Positions 61,615 through 64,000 of a stretch of DNA of 64,000 nt are shown here, piece after piece. The first letter of the stretch is position 1, and the number at the start of each line of letters is the position of its first letter. The stretch covers positions 1-64,000 of the forward strand of contig NZ_FLOB01000011.1 in NCBI RefSeq assembly GCF_900089775.1. Direction: 5' to 3'. This stretch comes from Marinomonas spartinae. Lineage in GTDB: Bacteria; Pseudomonadota; Gammaproteobacteria; Pseudomonadales; Marinomonadaceae. The notes beneath the pieces were generated by a model. That model worked only from the letters and a program-made list of their open reading frames with translations, did no database searches and was not told the origin of the DNA. The position numbers and the translations under genes were made by a program.

Positions 61615-63138
61615 TTACGCATTCACAATCATCGACATGATTTTTTCTTGGCTGGCTTGTGCTTTGTCGAGCTCTCCCACAAAGCGACCTTCGTTCATCA
61701 CATAAATGCGATCACACATCCCTAATAGCTCCGGCATTTCGGAAGAAATCATCACCACTCCTTTGCCATCATCGGCCAATTGGTTAATGATGCTGTAAAT
61801 CTCAAACTTGGCCCCCACATCTATGCCACGAGTGGGCTCATCAAGAATCAACACATCCGGTTGCGAATACAGCCATTTACTGAGCACCACTTTTTGTTGA
61901 TTCCCACCGGAAAGGTTCATGACTTTTTGAAACACACTGGGAGTGCGTATGCGCATGGCTTTGCGGTATTCTTCCGAGACTCGGCGCTCTATGGTTTCGT
62001 CAATCACACCTCGGGAAGAGACACGTTCTAAATTCGCCAAGGTGGTATTGGTTTGAATGGTTTCTTCGAGAATTAAACCCAGCTCTTTACGGTCTTCTGT
62101 CACATAAGCCAAACCACACTGAATGGCTTTCGGGACGGTTGATACATCGACCTCTTGGCCTCGCAGGCTCACCTTACCCTGAATGTTTTTGCCATAACTT
62201 TTGCCAAACAAACTCATTGCCAATTCGGTTCGCCCTGAGCCCATTAGCCCTGCAATGCCCACCACTTCACCCGCACGCACATGGAACTCAATGTCATGGA
62301 TCATTTGTCGATCAAGGGAATCTGGATGCCATACATTCCACTCACGAACCTGCATTAATAATTCGCCTATGTGGCTGTCTCGTGCTGGGTATCGGTTGGC
62401 GAGATCTCGGCCCACCATGTCACGAATAATGTCGGCTTCGCTGATGTCGTTAACTTGGCAATCTAAGGTGGATACTGACGCACCGTCGCGAATCACCGTG
62501 ATGCTGTCTGCCACGCGACTGATTTCATTAAGCTTATGGGTAATCAAAATAGAAGAGATGCCTTGGGCTTTAAACTCCAACAACAAATCCAGTAGCTTGG
62601 CGCTGTCGTTTTCTTGCAAGGCGGATGTGGGCTCATCCAGAATCAACAGCTTCACGTCTTTCGCCAATGCTTTGGCAATTTCCACAAGTTGTTGTTTACC
62701 AACGCCCAGACGCCCAACCAAGGTGGCTGAGGATTCTTTTAAGCCGACTTTTTTGAGTAACTCTTGAGTTCTTTTAAAAGTATGCGGCCAATTAATGATG
62801 CCGCCCTCAATATTTTCATTGCCTAAAAAGACGTTTTCAGCAATGGATAACAGCGGCACTAATGCCAGTTCTTGGTGAATGATAATAATGCCTTGCTTTT
62901 CGCTGTCGGCGATGCCAGAAAAAGCCATTACTTCGCCATTAAACAGAATATCCCCGTCATAGCTCCCATAGGGATAAACGCCACTCAGTACCTTCATTAA
63001 GGTGGATTTACCCGCGCCATTTTCACCAACCAAGGCGTGAATTTCTCCCTCCTTGACCTTGAGATTGACATTATCGAGCGCTTTCACACCAGGAAACGTC
63101 TTGGTAATGCCGCGCATTTCCAAAATAATATTTTCCAT
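61615..63138 (-). CDS. mmsA: Multiple-monosaccharide ABC transporter ATP-binding protein
   Basis: The 507-residue protein has two fused ABC domains. The first has Walker [26 protein letters not shown] and [11 protein letters not shown]; the second has the degenerate P-loop [26 protein letters not shown] and [12 protein letters not shown]. This is the standard sugar-import ATPase (GguA type), with one impaired site as usual. It follows chvE after a 74-base gap holding a hairpin. Confidence 0.94.
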   Translation of the reverse strand: MENIILEMRGITKTFPGVKALDNVNLKVKEGEIHALVGENGAGKSTLMKVLSGVYPYGSYDGDILFNGEVMAFSGIADSEKQGIIIIHQELALVPLLSIAENVFLGNENIEGGIINWPHTFKRTQELLKKVGLKESSATLVGRLGVGKQQLVEIAKALAKDVKLLILDEPTSALQENDSAKLLDLLLEFKAQGISSILITHKLNEISRVADSITVIRDGASVSTLDCQVNDISEADIIRDMVGRDLANRYPARDSHIGELLMQVREWNVWHPDSLDRQMIHDIEFHVRAGEVVGIAGLMGSGRTELAMSLFGKSYGKNIQGKVSLRGQEVDVSTVPKAIQCGLAYVTEDRKELGLILEETIQTNTTLANLERVSSRGVIDETIERRVSEEYRKAMRIRTPSVFQKVMNLSGGNQQKVVLSKWLYSQPDVLILDEPTRGIDVGAKFEIYSIINQLADDGKGVVMISSEMPELLGMCDRIYVMNEGRFVGELDKAQASQEKIMSMIVNA

Positions 63139-63150
63139 AGGAACCCCGTG

Positions 63151-63174
63151 AGCGGACCCCTTACGGCGTCCGCT
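63151..63174 (-). terminator. Intercistronic hairpin between chvE and mmsA
   Basis: AGCGGAC (63151-63157) and GTCCGCT (63168-63174) are exact complements with a 10-base loop. Such a stem after the binding-protein gene usually attenuates readthrough or protects the upstream mRNA, giving excess binding protein over transporter subunits. Confidence 0.6.
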
Positions 63175-63212
63175 GCTTTCTTGTTGTTATTGTTAAACGA
63201 TGAGGTGAATAC

Positions 63213-64000
63213 TTATTCGATTTGACTTTTCGTGTAGTAGCCGCTGCCTAGCAGGACTTTTTTCCAGTTGGATTTATCAACGGTAACCGGCTGCAGTAAA
63301 TAACTGGGCACAATTTTCACGCCATTGTTATAGGTTTTGGTATCGTTGACTTGGGGTTTCACACCATGCAGTATGGCTTGAGCCATATTGACCGCTTCAT
63401 TTGCCAAAACGCGCGTGTCTTTAAAAATTGTGGAATATTGCTCGCCAGCAATGATGGATTTAATAGACGGAATTTCCGCATCTTGTCCTGTCACAATCGG
63501 CATGGGCATATCGCCGGAACCGTAACCCACCCCTTTTAAAGAGGATAGGATACCGATAGAAATACCATCATAAGGGGACAAGACACCATCAATACGCTTA
63601 TTGGTATAATCAGCAGAAAGTAAGTTATCCATACGAGCTTGAGCGGTCGCCCCGTCCCAACGTAAGGTTCCTACTTTATCCATGCCCATTTGGCCTGATA
63701 CAACCTTGACTTTACCGGAATCAATCAGAGGCTGAAGCACCGACATGGCGCCGTTATAAAAGAAGTAAGCATTATTATCGTCTGGCGAGCCACCAAACAG
63801 TTCAATGTTGTATGGCCCTTTACCACGTTTTTCCATGCCGCTCATCAAGGATTTAGCCTGTAAAACGCCTACTTTAAAGTTATCGAATGTCGCGTAGTAA
63901 TCCACATAAGGAGAGTTTTTGATCAGACGATCATAAGAAATGACTTTGACTCCAGAGGCATGAGCATCAGCCAAAACATTGGTTAAGGTTGTACCGTCAA
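63213..64000 (-). CDS. chvE: ChvE-type periplasmic sugar-binding protein, 5' end outside the window
   Basis: The frame is open from base 64000 down to the stop at 63213 and begins ...[19 protein letters not shown], the middle of a type-1 sugar-binding protein; roughly the first 90-100 residues are missing. [20 protein letters not shown] and [20 protein letters not shown] are typical ChvE/MmsC blocks. It delivers an aldose such as L-arabinose, D-galactose or D-glucose to MmsA/MmsB. It is the upstream-most visible gene of the minus-strand sugar operon. Confidence 0.92.
   Translation of the reverse strand, partial: DGTTLTNVLADAHASGVKVISYDRLIKNSPYVDYYATFDNFKVGVLQAKSLMSGMEKRGKGPYNIELFGGSPDDNNAYFFYNGAMSVLQPLIDSGKVKVVSGQMGMDKVGTLRWDGATAQARMDNLLSADYTNKRIDGVLSPYDGISIGILSSLKGVGYGSGDMPMPIVTGQDAEIPSIKSIIAGEQYSTIFKDTRVLANEAVNMAQAILHGVKPQVNDTKTYNNGVKIVPSYLLQPVTVDKSNWKKVLLGSGYYTKSQIE

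Noticed and set aside
1..64000. Prophage, restriction-modification, CRISPR, toxin-antitoxin or integron content
   Set aside because: No integrase, capsid, nuclease-methylase, Cas, antitoxin or attC-like features were found; the unusual content is metabolic and regulatory.

Overview
The window looks like chromosomal DNA of a marine, aerobic, Gram-negative gammaproteobacterium. Gene content and protein style suggest the Oceanospirillales, perhaps a Marinomonas relative. This is inference: no rRNA or tRNA gene is present to confirm it. Coding density is high and base composition looks like the mid-to-high 40s % GC by eye (not computed). I see no prophage, integrase, complete insertion sequence, CRISPR array or tRNA. 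The only mobile-type DNA is a small family of palindromic MITE-like repeats.

Layout. 1-12.8 kb: an EamA exporter with a divergent Lrp-type regulator; a CodA-family deaminase whose active-site substitution predicts 5-methylcytosine rather than cytosine as substrate, abutting a DUF2868/DUF3482-GTPase pair; a PlsC-type acyltransferase; the psuK-psuG pseudouridine-degradation pair; rlmF; a LysR/EamA divergent pair; a two-CBS protein; a DUF6164 protein. 12.8-21.3 kb: an ECF sigma factor with its ChrR zinc anti-sigma factor, divergent from an eight-gene unit (NTF2-like, SDR, FAD oxidoreductase, DUF1365, Cfa-like methyltransferase, DUF2878, a secreted protein, a DUF3833 lipoprotein). Both transcripts start behind matching TGATCC-N16-CGT elements. 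This is a singlet-oxygen/photo-oxidative stress type module acting on membrane lipids, and the Cfa-like enzyme has lost two bicarbonate ligands of true cyclopropane synthases. 21.3-34.1 kb: small conserved proteins, an OlsF-like fused acyltransferase, a 46-residue His-rich membrane microprotein, a CBM48 protein, betBA behind a 28-bp perfect palindrome but without betI, a chemoreceptor, a DnaJ-type protein, mltA, and a ROK regulator.

34.2-46.1 kb: a divergent ABC importer plus glycerophosphodiester phosphodiesterase operon, probably controlled by the ROK protein; a Fur-box exbB-exbD-exbD-tonB operon whose second ExbD has Asn in place of the essential membrane Asp; LysE/AraC and EamA/LysR transporter-regulator pairs; and a CheY-like receiver lacking its phosphoacceptor Asp. 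46.6-55.2 kb: a MATE pump, two tandem Bcr/CflA-type MFS exporters with a divergent LysR gene, and a Fur-box TonB-dependent siderophore receptor followed by two small uncharacterised proteins. 55.3-64 kb: a minus-strand sugar operon, chvE-mmsA-mmsB-gguC-SDR-dehydratase-aldehyde dehydrogenase, for uptake of an aldose (L-arabinose is the best guess) and its non-phosphorylative oxidation to 2-oxoglutarate. It runs off the right edge within chvE.

How the parts may connect (inference): TonB/ExbB/ExbD would energise the siderophore receptor, and both carry Fur boxes. Glycerophosphodiester hydrolysis could release choline for BetA/BetB. The sigma/ChrR module would remodel membrane acyl chains under photo-oxidative stress. 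Transporter genes with a divergent regulator recur through the window.
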